In this document: positions 48,478-58,831 of the stretch, in pieces
Position numbering within the stretch: the stretch's first letter is position 1
Layout of the letters: every line of letters starts with the position of its first letter
Source of the DNA: Myrica gale
Lineage: Eukaryota; Streptophyta; Magnoliopsida; Fagales; Myricaceae
DNA length: 64,000 bases
Direction of reading: 5' to 3'
Assembly: GCA_963930655.1 (NCBI GenBank)
Contig: OZ005611.1
Coordinates: 2,363,501 to 2,427,500, forward strand
Program-made: the position numbers and the translations under genes
Notes under the pieces: model-generated
Told to the model about the DNA's origin: nothing
The model's database searches: none
The model's input: the letters and a program-made list of their open reading frames with translations, nothing else

Positions 48478-49036
48478 TAAAATATCGGGTTACAGTTGAG
48501 TTAATCTATAGTTTATAGACTGTATATTGTTGCATGTATGGACCCTGGACCCTCGATAACTTTGGGGAGTATATCCATATTAATGAAGTATGAAAAGAAG
48601 TATCATCATAGATATATTTTTTGTTTCTCGCTTTCTCCCTCGCTTTCTCTCTCTCCCCAACCCCTCCCCTCAGAAAAAAGGATTGTCATCCATTGCCACA
48701 AAAACTGGTGACGTTAGTGGTAGATTACTAATGGACTTGCACCTTAAACTTGATTTTTGGGTAGTAGTCGTATGCGAGCAAAATTCTTAAAGAATGTTGT
48801 CAGATCCTATTCTGTAGCTGCAGGGGTCATTTCTTCACCAAAACCTGCGCATTAGTGCGCACCTTGTTCCTAAAGAAAAACGTTCTAATCTAGACTGTTC
48901 TGGTATCTTCTTTGAATTCTTTTTCCTATATTTTTCGAGAGAGGGTGTAAAGGGCATGTTTATGAATCATTTCCCACTATATATTCAGAGTTAAAAGCAA
49001 AGATAGGATAACAATCATCATAGCAGAAATATCATT
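48478..49036. other. PHL8 3' flank, no further gene
   Basis: Presumed 3' UTR (ATTAATGAAG near 48578) followed by unique DNA up to the Copia derivative. Confidence 0.4.
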
Positions 49037-49176
49037 AGTTCTGAAGAAAAAGAGAAGAAGTGTGGAAATATTCTGTGTATCTTAAACTGTACAGAGAAGG
49101 ACATATTTATAGGTGAATAGAGCTAAAGAATAAAAAGAATACAATAAATACAATTAGAATAAAATCAACATCAAAT

Positions 49177-49286
49177 CAGAATATTCTAAATATTCTAACA
49201 TCCCCCCTCAAACTCGAGATGACGAGGTCAACAGAATATTCTAAATATTCTAACATCCCCCCTCAAACTCGAGATGACGAGGTCAA
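49177..49286. repeat. 55-bp tandem duplication of LTR end plus purine tract
   Basis: The block from CAGAATATTCTAAATATTC to GATGACGAGGTCAA is present twice in a row, so the purine tract and part of the LTR end are duplicated inside the element. Confidence 0.85.
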
Positions 49287-49394
49287 CTAGAGTTTGGAAA
49301 CAAGATCGCGTAACCGACTAGGAGGATGAAACTTGGTGAAAATGTCGGCAAGTTGATCTTCAGAAGAGGCTGAGCAAAGATGCAAGGTGCCTTG

Positions 49395-49632
49395 CTGGAA
49401 GTGGCACCTATTCCAGATGGATGTCAAAAATGCCTTTTTGAATGGTGATCTTGCAGAGGATGTTTATATGCATCCTCCACCTGGTTATTATCATCCTCCT
49501 CATACCGTCTGTCGTCTTCGACGTGCACTCTACGGCCTCAAACAAGCTCCCCGAGCCTGGTTTGCTAAATTCAGTTCTGTTGTTGCTCAGCAGGGCTTTG
49601 CCCCTACCGGAAAATTGTCGGAAAGACACTAG
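49395..49632 (+). pseudogene. Copia reverse transcriptase fragment (inverted within its element)
   Basis: The frame contains [20 protein letters not shown] and [18 protein letters not shown], the conserved Copia RT core. It covers only about 70 residues; catalytic motifs such as YVDD and all other pol domains are absent. It lies on the strand opposite to the primer site and the remaining pol end of the host element. Confidence 0.9.
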
Positions 49633-50030
49633 AAGGATCTTACAGACCACAAGTCTGTAGCTCTGATACCATGAAGAAAAAGAGAAGAAGTGTGGAAATA
49701 TTCTGTATATTTCTGTGTATCTTAAACTGTACAAAGAAGGACCTATTTATAGGTGAATAGAGCTAAAGAATAAAAAGAATACAATAAATACAATTAGAAT
49801 AAAATCAGCATCAAATCAGAATATTCTAAATATTCTAACAAGTTCTTCAACTAACACACTTACACAAGGAATAATTGTCCAAACCATGCTTATGCTTCAA
49901 AATGACTGAACTGAACGTAAAGGAACTTCAATCAATTTGTGCCTTTGCTTTAGACACTGCATAATTATGTTGTCTGGGCACAAGTCAATAAATATTGCCC
50001 TCCTTCCACTAATCCCTCCAAGTCAGGGAT

Positions 50031-51899
50031 ATGGAAACGCTAAACATGGAGCTTTCAAAAAGCATTCACGCCCATGGCCTTCTCGTAGCATCTGCGTTCT
50101 TCCTAATTAATTTGTCTTTAGCTTATTCTTCACTGCCTCAAGGTATGAAGTTCCAGTGGGTGTTTTATTGGTTAATTGATATTAGCTAACAGAGTTGAGT
50201 TTTTATCTCATTATCCAAATAATAGGTAAAGGACTCCCCTACATGACTTCCGATGTAAAAGAAGTGTCAGGCAAATCTTTCGATTACATCGTTGTTGGGG
50301 GAGGCACCGCTGGCTGCTCCCTGGCTGCAACCTTGTCGGAAAGATTCTCTGTCCTATTGGTGGAACGAGGTGGCTCACCATATGGAAATCCATTGGTATT
50401 GGATAAGAAGTACTGTGGTTTGTCATTGATCCTAACTGACGAATATACGTCAGTTGCACAAAGCTTCATCTCCAAGGACGGGATTATGAATCGCAGAGGA
50501 AGAGTTCTTGGAGGATCATCTGCTATAAATTTTGGATTTTATAGTAGAGCAAGCGACGATTTTATTGAAAAAGTAGGGTGGGATAAAGAACTAGTAAGAG
50601 AAGCTTATGAATGGGTGGAATCTAGGGTTGTTTTTAAACCGGAGTTGACCCTGTGGCAGATTGTTGCTGAATTTGGACTTGTTGAAGCAGGAATTCTACC
50701 ATATAATGGTTTTAGTTTCGAACATATCGAGGGAACAAAGGTGGGTGCGACTGTGTTTGATGAATGGGGAACAAGACACACCTCAGCTGATCTTCTGGAG
50801 GCAGGAAGTCCAGAAAATATGACAGTTCTTTTGAACGCGACAGTGAAGAGTGTCATCTTTCAAAATGGTAAGCAAGAAAGCTTATATAGTCATAGTTTTC
50901 CAAAGTTTATCGGTGCAAACTAGATTTTCCTGTTATTTTTGTTATCGATTGGCAGATTTAGCTTCAGCATTCTCATCTGGAAAATCCATTTCATAAAGTT
51001 CACGTTTCTCTTCAAATGATCCAGAAAATAGGAACGAGACCAGAGCCTGCGGTATAAGGTTTATCGAGAGCAACGGTAGCCCTGATCAAACCCACGAAGC
51101 TTATCTCAACCGATGTCAGTGTTCCATCTCAGGGGGAGATGTAATATTATCAGCAGGAGCTTTAGGCAGCCCCCAAATTTTACTCCTAAGCGGGATTGGA
51201 CCTCAGGAACACCTCAAGGACTTCAACATCCCACTTGTGCTCGACTTGAAAGGAGTTGGAGAAGGAATGAAAGACAACCCTGCCATTGCTCTCTTAGTGG
51301 ACGATAAACCGCAAAACCGGCTACCAGACCCACCCCAAGTTGTGGGTATAGCAGATGACTTCAAAATCATAGTAGAAGCAGGAATAGTACCTGTGAGCTT
51401 GAATGCAACGAGAACGAGAATTTCTGCGAAGGTTGCATTCCCAGCATCAAAAGGTAAGCTTGAATTAAATAGCACAGACCCCAGGGAAAACCCATCAGTT
51501 CAATTCAACTACTTAGCAAAGGAAAAGGACTTAGAAGAATGCGTGAAGATGAGCCAACTGCTTCAGCGAGTCGCAAGGTCTCAGTCAATTGTCATGTTCC
51601 TAGGGACAGAGCACAAAAATAACCTGATGTCTAGCGAGGATGAGTTGAGAAAATCTTGCAGGAAAAATGTGAGGACCTTTTATCACTTTCATGGCGGTTG
51701 TACAGTTGGATCGGTTGTGGACAAGGATCACAGGGTATATGGGGTCCAAGGATTGCGAGTAGTGGATGGCTCAACACTACTGGAATCCCCAGGAACAAAT
51801 CCAATGGCCACTATGTTAATGCTGGGAAGATACCAAGGGATCAGGATTCTCAAAGAAAGAACAGATGCTGGTGCATTTGGTACAGGGCAAATCCCATGA
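50031..51899 (+). CDS. (R)-mandelonitrile lyase-like / HOTHEAD-type GMC oxidoreductase, 542 aa
   Basis: Three exons join in frame: 50031-50142, 50226-50867 and 51025-51899. The first encodes a secretory signal (GLLVASAFFLINLSLAYSS). FDYIVVGGGTAGCSLAATL (about residue 54 on) is the FAD dinucleotide-binding motif and VLLVERGGSP its second strand. GMC signature 1 is GRVLGGSSAINFGFYSR; signature 2 is GALGSPQILLLSGIGP. The C-terminal catalytic region has FYHFHGGCTVGSVV with the conserved His, and LRVVDGSTLLESPGTNP, where Asn stands at the second active position as in HOTHEAD-type oxidases. True almond hydroxynitrile lyases have His there. It is thus probably a secreted FAD oxidase or dehydrogenase, possibly of fatty alcohol derivatives for cuticle, and need not cleave mandelonitrile. 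Length is slightly short for the family. Confidence 0.92.
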
Positions 51900-53784
51900 G
51901 AAACACCGAGGAGCTTCTTGAATGTATCAGTTGACTAAGAATTCCAAAGTACATATTAATAAAATAATTTTCAATTCTCTGGGTTCATCCAACTGGGCTC
52001 GAACTTGTTAAGGATTGGCCGCTTCATAAACTCGGGATGTGTTGCATCTCGTAGGGAGGAATTTCTAAGACCATGTTATATCACAGATGCTCGTCTTTTC
52101 TACTATTCAGAATTTTCAACAACCAATAATTGAAGAAACCAAGATGAACAACTAATTTTTTATGCCTTCAAAAAAACAATAACAAAAAATAATTAACCTT
52201 TTCTTCCTATACATGTTATTTCCAAAGAAAAGGAAAAGACACGGGAAAAAAAGTAGTGCAAAAAGATTTTACAAAACTTGTCTTACTCTTGAAAATTCAC
52301 AACATCTCAAAAATTCTACACTTTTTACTGCACATATCCCAGGTGTAGGAAGCGACGAAGAATCGTTGGAATCACTGGTTAAATTTTGACCTGAATCCCC
52401 ACTTCTCATGCTACCATTTAAAGCAAAACTAACCCAAAGCTCCCTCTCAAGCCTCCTCCTGCCCTCTCTCTCTTCCTCGTCTCCCTTCTTGCCCACCTAC
52501 AGGCATCGAATTTTCAGATTCTTCATCTGGGAGTCCTTGTTCTTCTGGGTCTCTTCTCGGGGGGGGGGGGGGGGGGGGGTTGAGGCCCAAGATTAAGGGT
52601 ATGAACAGAGAGAGGTAAGGGTTCCTCGCCAGCCTCTCAAACATCGAAGAAATCTCTGACACACTATTGAACACGCAACCACGACCACAAACACAAAAAT
52701 CGAAGCTTTAAGAGAGAGAGATCTAGGTGAGGAGAAGCTGTGTAGTGTGAGTAATGGAAACGCAGAGGTGGAGCTGGTAATATAAAGGAAGGAGGTGTAC
52801 GTACGCCCACAGGAGGGTTGTGGAATGATCTCGAAATTAGGGGATGTTTGAGGTTTGGAATTTTGGGTATTAAATTTGTAAAATATTTTGTAAAATTTAA
52901 TAAAAAATTAAGCCCAAGTAATCGACCAAAGCTCAAACATCCGTGAGTGTTTGTCAAATACAGACAGAGAAGGGGAATTCTCTTATTTTTTAATACTATT
53001 ATTTTTTATTTTAATCCTTACCCCAAAAGCGGTCCTTTTCAGGTGGGGAAAGATTTTGGGAGTGGTAGTGTACTGATGGGGTACTGTAGCATCTGTTGAG
53101 GGCCAATGAGAATAGAGAATGTGGATTTAAGGTTTTTTTTTTTCTTTTCGTTAGGGGCTGTACGTGGCTTATCCGACCCGAACCAAATTCAGTCTGGTTA
53201 TACACGGGGCCGGGCAGACTCAGAGTATTTGTGCTCATCTATAGTCGGGTCGGGCCTCGATATAGCGCAAGTCCACCTCAGCCCGATCCTACCCGCCGAC
53301 TATTATATATTTCCTAAACCCTACTGTCTCCTTCACACCTCAATCCATTGTAGTCTGCCTCCTCCCAATCGGATTCGAAGATCTCTGTGAAGCTTGGTGG
53401 AACGATATGTATGATTGAAAGAGGTCGATGTCAAAGCACAATCTATTATTGCTTCTAGCTAGTACCTGTAATCAACGAGTTTTATTTTCATTCAAAGCAT
53501 AGAAGAAGGAGGGTTTCTTGCGAAAAACTGGCTCGATTGCTTTCTGATGCAGGTAATGGACCTTTTTTCTTTTTAAAACTTCGCTTGAATCAATCTTCTG
53601 TTGAATCGACCACATTCAAAGACCAAAATTGCAGACCCAGTGCAAACAGAATCGGCAACATAATTTTCCTGTTGGTTTTCCGATGGTCATTTACTTTCTT
53701 TCTTTCTTGGATAGTCTGCTACCCAAACGCATTAAGAAATCGGTAGGGAGGCAGATGAGTGAGAAACAAAAGATAGAAAAACAC
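51900..53784. other. Intergenic; poly-G tract and a MITE-like piece, no gene called
   Basis: A run of about 20 G lies at 52560-52579. About 52848-52945 (GGGGATGTTTGAGGTTTGG ... AGCTCAAACATCC) is a short MITE-like inverted-repeat piece. About 53151-53275 has hAT-like palindromic text (GGGGCTGTACGTGG, GGTCGGGCC). Minus-strand frames at 52269-52496 and 52664-52957 show no recognised family. Confidence 0.4.
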
Positions 53785-53787
53785 TTA

Positions 53788-53957
53788 GGCTCCTGTTTGC
53801 ATAAAATATTTCGTCAATTCTCAATAAAATATTACAATATAATTTTTTTTCTCATAAAAATATAAAAATATAAAAAAATGACCTATCTTCACCTTTTTAC
53901 TAAATCCAATACCAACACTAAACCCAATATCAAAAATTTTACAACACAAACATAACC
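53788..53957. mobile_element. Harbinger/Tourist-like MITE, about 170 bp
   Basis: Same orientation as 33741-33939, with TCACCTTTTTACTAAATCC and ending AACACAAACATAACC. TTA precedes the left end (53785-53787) but the right duplication has decayed. Confidence 0.6.
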
Positions 53958-54142
53958 GGGACTCATTCCAGTAGTTCTCTCTCCTCTGGAGACTGTTTCG
54001 TATGGAAAAATCATTTCCTATGGGTGGCTGGCCGGAGACTATTGGATAAAGAAGGTGGGCTTAAACTGTTTGCCACAGGGCTTTCGCATTGACCGTGATG
54101 GGTTCATTTTTTTATGAGAAAATACAATATTTTTTTTTTTTA

Positions 54143-54940
54143 GGGAATTTGCTTTTTAGTAATTAAGTTTTATCTTCTTTTTATTTTTAATCCTTAAATT
54201 TAATGAGTTAAATTTTTAGTCTTTTAATTTTCACTCCGTTTAAATTTTAGTCCTTAAACTTAATGAGTCAAATTTTTAGTCCTTTAATTTTTCATTCCTT
54301 TTAAATTTTAGTCATTCTGTTACCCTCCGTCACCCTAATTAACGGAATAATTTTACACGTCAGCTTCCATTTAACACGCCACCCTTCATTTCCACGTTAG
54401 TCTCCACCAATTGAACTTGATTTCTTAAACGACCTGTAGCTTCTATTTAATTGAAACTCTACATAAAACTTAAAGCCTCAGCCTCGTCCTTCTCATGTCA
54501 ACCGTAAGAGGTCCTTCAAATTTCAACTTCACCACTTCATCGGACTTCTACTTCTCGTGTATAGAATCCACCAAAGCCTGTGTAATACTTGCAACTCCCA
54601 CCTTTGTCCTTTCCAGCATCCTCAAAGATACATTTCTGTGTTCCTTGACATGAGAACGACAAGGCTGGAGTTTTAAGTTTTATGTAGAGTTTCAATTAAA
54701 TAGAAGCTACAGGTCGTTTAATAAATCACGTTCAATTGGTTGAGGCTAACGTGGAAATGAAGGGTGGCGTGTTAGATGGAAGCTGACGTGTAAAATTATT
54801 TTAATTAGGGTGACGGAGGGTAACGGAAGGACTAAAATTTAAACGGAGTGAAAATTAAAGTACTAAAAATTTGACTCATTAAGTTTAAAGACTAAAAATA
54901 AAAAGATGGTAAAACTCAGTGACTAAAAAGCAAATTTCCC
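54143..54940. mobile_element. Long-arm foldback (Mutator-like) element, about 800 bp
   Basis: Left GGGAATTTGCTTTTTAGT and right ACTAAAAAGCAAATTTCCC are inverted, and the arms stay complementary for about 340 bp (for example ACGTCAGCTTCCATTTAACA against TGTTAGATGGAAGCTGACGT). Both arms carry internal repeats such as TCCTTAAACTTAATGAGTCA. The unique loop (about 54502-54645) ends in a further inverted pair (CTTCTCATGTCAA, TTGACATGAGAA) and may be captured DNA. No transposase. Target duplication is obscured by flanking T-runs. Confidence 0.75.
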
Positions 54941-55440
54941 TATTTTTTGGGTACCTATTTATGATTTGGGTATTATTTTATTGCTTGTTAAGTTTAGTAA
55001 TTTGGTTGCTTCTAGGGGTGAATGACTAATTAGTCAAAAGCGAAATTTAACATTCTTATATCCGATCTGCTAATTAGCGGATGACCAAAACAGATTCTGC
55101 TTCTGTTTCTGACTCTTAGTGGACTTAGCGAAAGTGGATAGCGGAATTCCGATAATATTTTGGGTCATATTTTTTTGGCCCATTTAAGCATTTTTTACAA
55201 AATAAAAATAAAGATGATATTCATTCATCACAATTCACAAATACAAATATATTTGAAATATCAGAAAATTAAAATACACAACCCGAAGTTCATAAGAACA
55301 TTTCTCAATTCATTACAAAGATCTTAATTATATAAATGAACACAACATGTATACAAATAAAATTAAGAATTTATGACCACAATGGTTGCACTTGGCCAAT
55401 GATTTGTTTGGGCAACTACTGGTAATATCCTAGTGAAATA
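54941..55440. other. A+T-rich DNA with a possible hAT terminus
   Basis: TAGGGGTGAATGACTAATTAG near 55012 resembles a hAT-type end and may belong with the transposase remnant that follows. Confidence 0.4.
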
Positions 55441-55443
55441 TTC

Positions 55444-55680
55444 TCACATCGGGGACGAATTTGAAATCTTCATTCTTTTGGGGGCATGATCTATTGTCTC
55501 AGTTTGTTGTGTCTCTACATCTACAATTGGTATCTCACCAATTGTAGGTATAGTCGTAGAAGTAAGGGTAGGTAAATTGGAGGTTGTGGATTGCGAAGAT
55601 GCAATTGGAGTTTGATAATCCATCTGAAAGAAAGACACAATGCAAGCCCTAAGGCAACTCATTCTATCAACGTATCCCAA
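55444..55680 (-). pseudogene. hAT transposase N-terminal remnant
   Basis: The minus-strand frame has a polar Ser/Thr/Ile-rich leader ending in HAPKRMKISNSSPM, like the region just ahead of the BED zinc finger in plant hAT (RICESLEEPER/DAYSLEEPER-like) transposases. The BED finger and dimerisation domain are missing, so it is truncated. The likely start is at 55623. The assignment is weak because this leader is poorly conserved. Confidence 0.4.
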
Positions 55681-55689
55681 ACTAAAGAC

Positions 55690-56078
55690 AACAAAAAATA
55701 AAGAAGATGCAAAATTAAAAATAACTAAACAAAAAAAGGGTTAACTAAACATATCAAATATTGATGCATAATATAATGGATCAAATATTGATGTCATTTA
55801 ACAAATTCATTCACTGCAAGACAAGTTTGTTTGAACACATGGGTCTTCAGGCTTTGCTGCACATGTGACTTTGAAAGTCAAAACAAGAAGCTACTTGAAT
55901 TTTTGACAGTTGTGAAATTTGGTACGAGTTACCTGCGGCATGTCAACTGAGTATATAATATCATCAAAGTAATGGAATGTTGATCAAAAGAACACAAGGA
56001 GACTGACACATGCTATAGTTTCTTTGGTTTTTCTTGGGGGAGGAGACTAACACATGCTGTAGTTTCTGCGAGCCTAGC
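55690..56078. other. Intergenic, nothing recognised
   Basis: No coding or repeat signal was recognised. Confidence 0.4.
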
Positions 56079-56269
56079 CTACGTGACTTTGAAATGGCTC
56101 TTGAGCTCTCGGTGAAACCCGCCGTATGCGCCAAACCCGTGAACATGCCAAGCTGGGCCTACGTGACTTTCTTGGCTGGTAACGGGGACTACGTGAAGGA
56201 TTGAGGAAGGTGAAAAACTGCGTATCCTTTGGTGGTCCCAGTACTTCCCGACGTTCCCGGACTTCTCTT

Positions 56270-56445
56270 TCAGATACCGGGAAACAACCGGAATGTGGAC
56301 TTCGGCAGCATGAAGACCAACCGCCTTGAAGATCTTTGAGTAAGTCGTATGCTTGCAAGCCTGAGGACTTCCAAAACTCCCAGTGCAGCAGTACCTTGGT
56401 GAGTTGAACGCAAAGCAAGCACTCTGCAACTATCCCATTCCCGAG
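56270..56445 (-). pseudogene. Thaumatin-like (PR-5) protein fragment
   Basis: The minus strand at about 56430-56330 encodes SACFAFNSPRYCCTGSFGS and PQACKHTTYSKIFK, the highly conserved cysteine-rich C-terminal part of plant thaumatin-like proteins. After a frameshift a poor match to the last segment (PKSTF, about 56290) can be followed. The N-terminal two thirds, including the acidic-cleft residues, are not recognisable. It is a decayed gene relic. Confidence 0.65.
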
Positions 56446-56579
56446 TACCGAATTGCAACATGTCAGTCGTCGACAATAGAGTTAAAAATAGAATATTGAG
56501 CCTACCAGTTGGTTTCGGATTGACTCCATGCAGTGGAGAACTTGGATGGGCTACAGCCAACCCAGCAAAAGGACTTGAG

Positions 56580-57120
56580 AATGCTGTCACCTGCAAGGCT
56601 GCAACTACTCCTTCAACAATGAAACTGTGTGCCACGTTGTCAGCATGTACTTTACAGGAGTTAGGTGCAAGGAAGTCGCGGTTTGTCTTGTTTTTGCCGC
56701 AAACTGAAAGGTAAGGGAAGTTTTGTGTCCATGAGTCCACCACAGTGTGCTAGTGGGAATGGTGTTCGGTTTTACGGTGGGAACGATGGTCTTGGGTTTA
56801 AGGAAAAAAAGAGAAATGCTCCTCTCTCTCAAGCATGCTCAGATGCTGCTTTTTGAGCAACATGAGACCTCTCTCAGTGCCTCCCACGCAGTGCCATGCT
56901 TTTGTATTCCCTCACAGAATGCCACGACAGCAGAATATGTGAGAGAAAAGGGAAGATCGAGTTGCAACAGGTGTAGGGTGAAGTGATCCAACCATTGCAG
57001 CATGCAGTTCACGTACGCGGAGCTCCAGACCGCCAACAATGGCTTCTCCAATCTGATAGGAAAAGGCGGTACTGTTTTTCAAAACGCACCGGATTTGCCT
57101 TTCAAATTTTACTCGAATGT
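56580..57120 (+). pseudogene. Receptor-like kinase relic (S-domain/ZmPK1-like)
   Basis: Three pieces in different frames line up on the plus strand. First is a cysteine-rich extracellular-like piece (GCNYSFNNETVCHVVSMYF, about 56600-56660). Next is a membrane-span-like LVGMVFGFTVGTMVLGL followed by RKKR (56750-56820). Last is MQFTYAELQTANNGFSNLIG KGG (57002-57070), which matches the start of the kinase domain in S-domain receptor kinases such as ZmPK1. The kinase ends there and no catalytic loop follows. Several stops and frame changes make it nonfunctional. Confidence 0.45.
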
Positions 57121-57124
57121 AATG

Positions 57125-57688
57125 GGTGCAGTTTCGACTTTTCGCATGGTCTGGAGTCCGGTGCTGGTCACGTGTGACAGAAAACATCCTCTTTAACGCT
57201 AAAATTGAGTCAAAAACCGAATTAAAATACGACACATACTTTGGGGTGGCGGGTCGTAACGAGTTCGAATTTAGGGGTATTTGAGATTGGGTAAAAGTTG
57301 GTGTAACCCTTCTATTTTTTTTCACAAGATAGTGACTTGAGCATACTCTGTAGTGAATCTTCTCTCTCATCTTACAGGTTTTCACGCAGGGCTGTTCATT
57401 GTTCATCGATTGGGCCAAAAAATTTTGACTGGATCAGATATCATATACAAAAACTAGACTTATTTATGCATGTCTACACAAGATTGGGAAGTCGCACCAA
57501 GGAAGGGATCTAAAGTTATTCAAATGTTTCAGGAATTGAATAGATATAATCCAAATGTTTATGGTTCAAAATGCTCACAATCTCATGGAAGTAGTGTTTA
57601 CAGCTGAGAAAAACTCAAACTATTTAGGCGTCGCAATGTACGTGATGCCCCTGACATCGTTTATTTGTCCCGTCAATGTGTCTGTCAA
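57125..57688. other. Intergenic, nothing recognised
   Basis: No recognised gene or repeat between the kinase relic and the next retroelement. Confidence 0.4.
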
Positions 57689-57700
57689 ACATCATTTACT

Positions 57701-58526
57701 TTTTTTTTTTTCTGAATAATACAAGAAAATTATCATTGCTTGTGAATATATAGTACAAAATACAATAAAGATCAAGAAACTAAAGATCCAAACAAGATTA
57801 AGTTGCAAAAAAAAAAACCAAACAGAGAGAAAGGGTGGCGGGAAGCGATAGTCGTAGCTACCGTAACCACAGAGGAGCTAGCACAAGAGCTAAAAATAAG
57901 GCAACCTAGAGAAACACCACAAAGCCCACAAAAGAGGACGACAAAGCCATCAAGTGGCCAGGAAATCCCCCTCAGGGCAGAAACAAGCTAAACAACTGCA
58001 ACAGGAAAAGAAAACAACGAACAGAAACATAGCGGCTGAGAAAACCCGACAGAGACCAAACGGCGCGTGAGATTCACGCGTGGTACATGGAGGGGCGTGA
58101 AGGCCACGCGCGGCAGGAGGGACACTGGACCAGTGCAGATCGGAGCGGTCTAGGCTTCCGACGTTGTCCATGGGGGTGGTGCCGACCGATGACGAACTGG
58201 TGCAGAAAGGATCGACCGGATGAACTGATTCTAATGAGCTAGGGTGTGGCCTCCAAAAGTCAACACAAACGTCGGGATCTAACCTCCTTATCACCAAGCC
58301 AAATTAGACAAAACAAGACAAAGGGGAAGAGAAGATCCTTGTCATAGAGGCTATGCTGGGTCAGGAGAGGGGGCGAGAGGAGTCGAGCTCCTCCCGGCCT
58401 TGGAAAAAATTGAGAGAGGAGGGTGGTTGGACATAAAGTTTAAAGGTATTCTAAAGAGAAAGCAGACTAACATATTCTCTCCGTTATTTTTAGGATTAGT
58501 AAGAAAATACTTTTCTCGGCCTTTTG
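57701..58526 (-). mobile_element. Nonautonomous GC-rich non-LTR retroelement, 826 bp
   Basis: AACATCATTTAC (57689-57700) and AACATCATTCAC (58527-58538) are 12-bp direct repeats with one mismatch. The minus strand ends TTGTATTATTCAG followed by an A tail, next to the left repeat, as for target-primed insertion. The GC-rich interior has open frames on both strands but no recognisable protein. It parallels the element at 39035-40009. Confidence 0.75.
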
Positions 58527-58538
58527 AACATCATTCAC

Positions 58539-58831
58539 ACGGATGCATAACATGTCAGTAGCAAATTACGCTGATCGATGATGTCGCAAACTCTAAGCCG
58601 TTAACTTCAAATCAACAGTGTAGATTTAAGGAATTGTACCGTGTAATACTTAAGTATGGCAGAGGATCTAGATCTAAAGCGGTGTGAATTGCAACGGTTA
58701 GGAGGCAGTTAATAACTAACACCTTTCAGGTTCTTGCAACCCGTAACTATAAAATCAAATACCGACAACATCTTGCGAACAGTATCTTCAACAATTTCAA
58801 ATTACTTTGGCTATTTACGAACTCCTGCACA
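58539..58831 (+). promoter_or_regulatory. Upstream region of the DMP gene
   Basis: The 290 bp between the retroelement and the DMP start codon should contain its leader and core promoter; no TATA box is certain. Confidence 0.3.

Larger units (their letters stand above)
49042..49840 (-). mobile_element. Compact Copia-type LTR element with an inverted RT segment, 799 bp
   Basis: LTRs lie at 49042-49200 (159 bp) and 49672-49840 (169 bp, one 10-bp indel). Read on the minus strand they start TGTTAG, contain CTATAAATAG and end TTCA. AGTTC on both sides (49037-49041, 49841-49845) is a 5-bp target duplication. Adjacent to the right LTR is the minus-strand primer site TGGTATCAGAGC (49660-49671); a purine tract TTTGAGGGGGGA abuts the left LTR. 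The element is therefore oriented minus, and the end of pol (QLADIFTK, about 49295-49380) is on that strand. A reverse transcriptase piece at 49395-49604 is on the plus strand, so that part is inverted. Confidence 0.9.
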
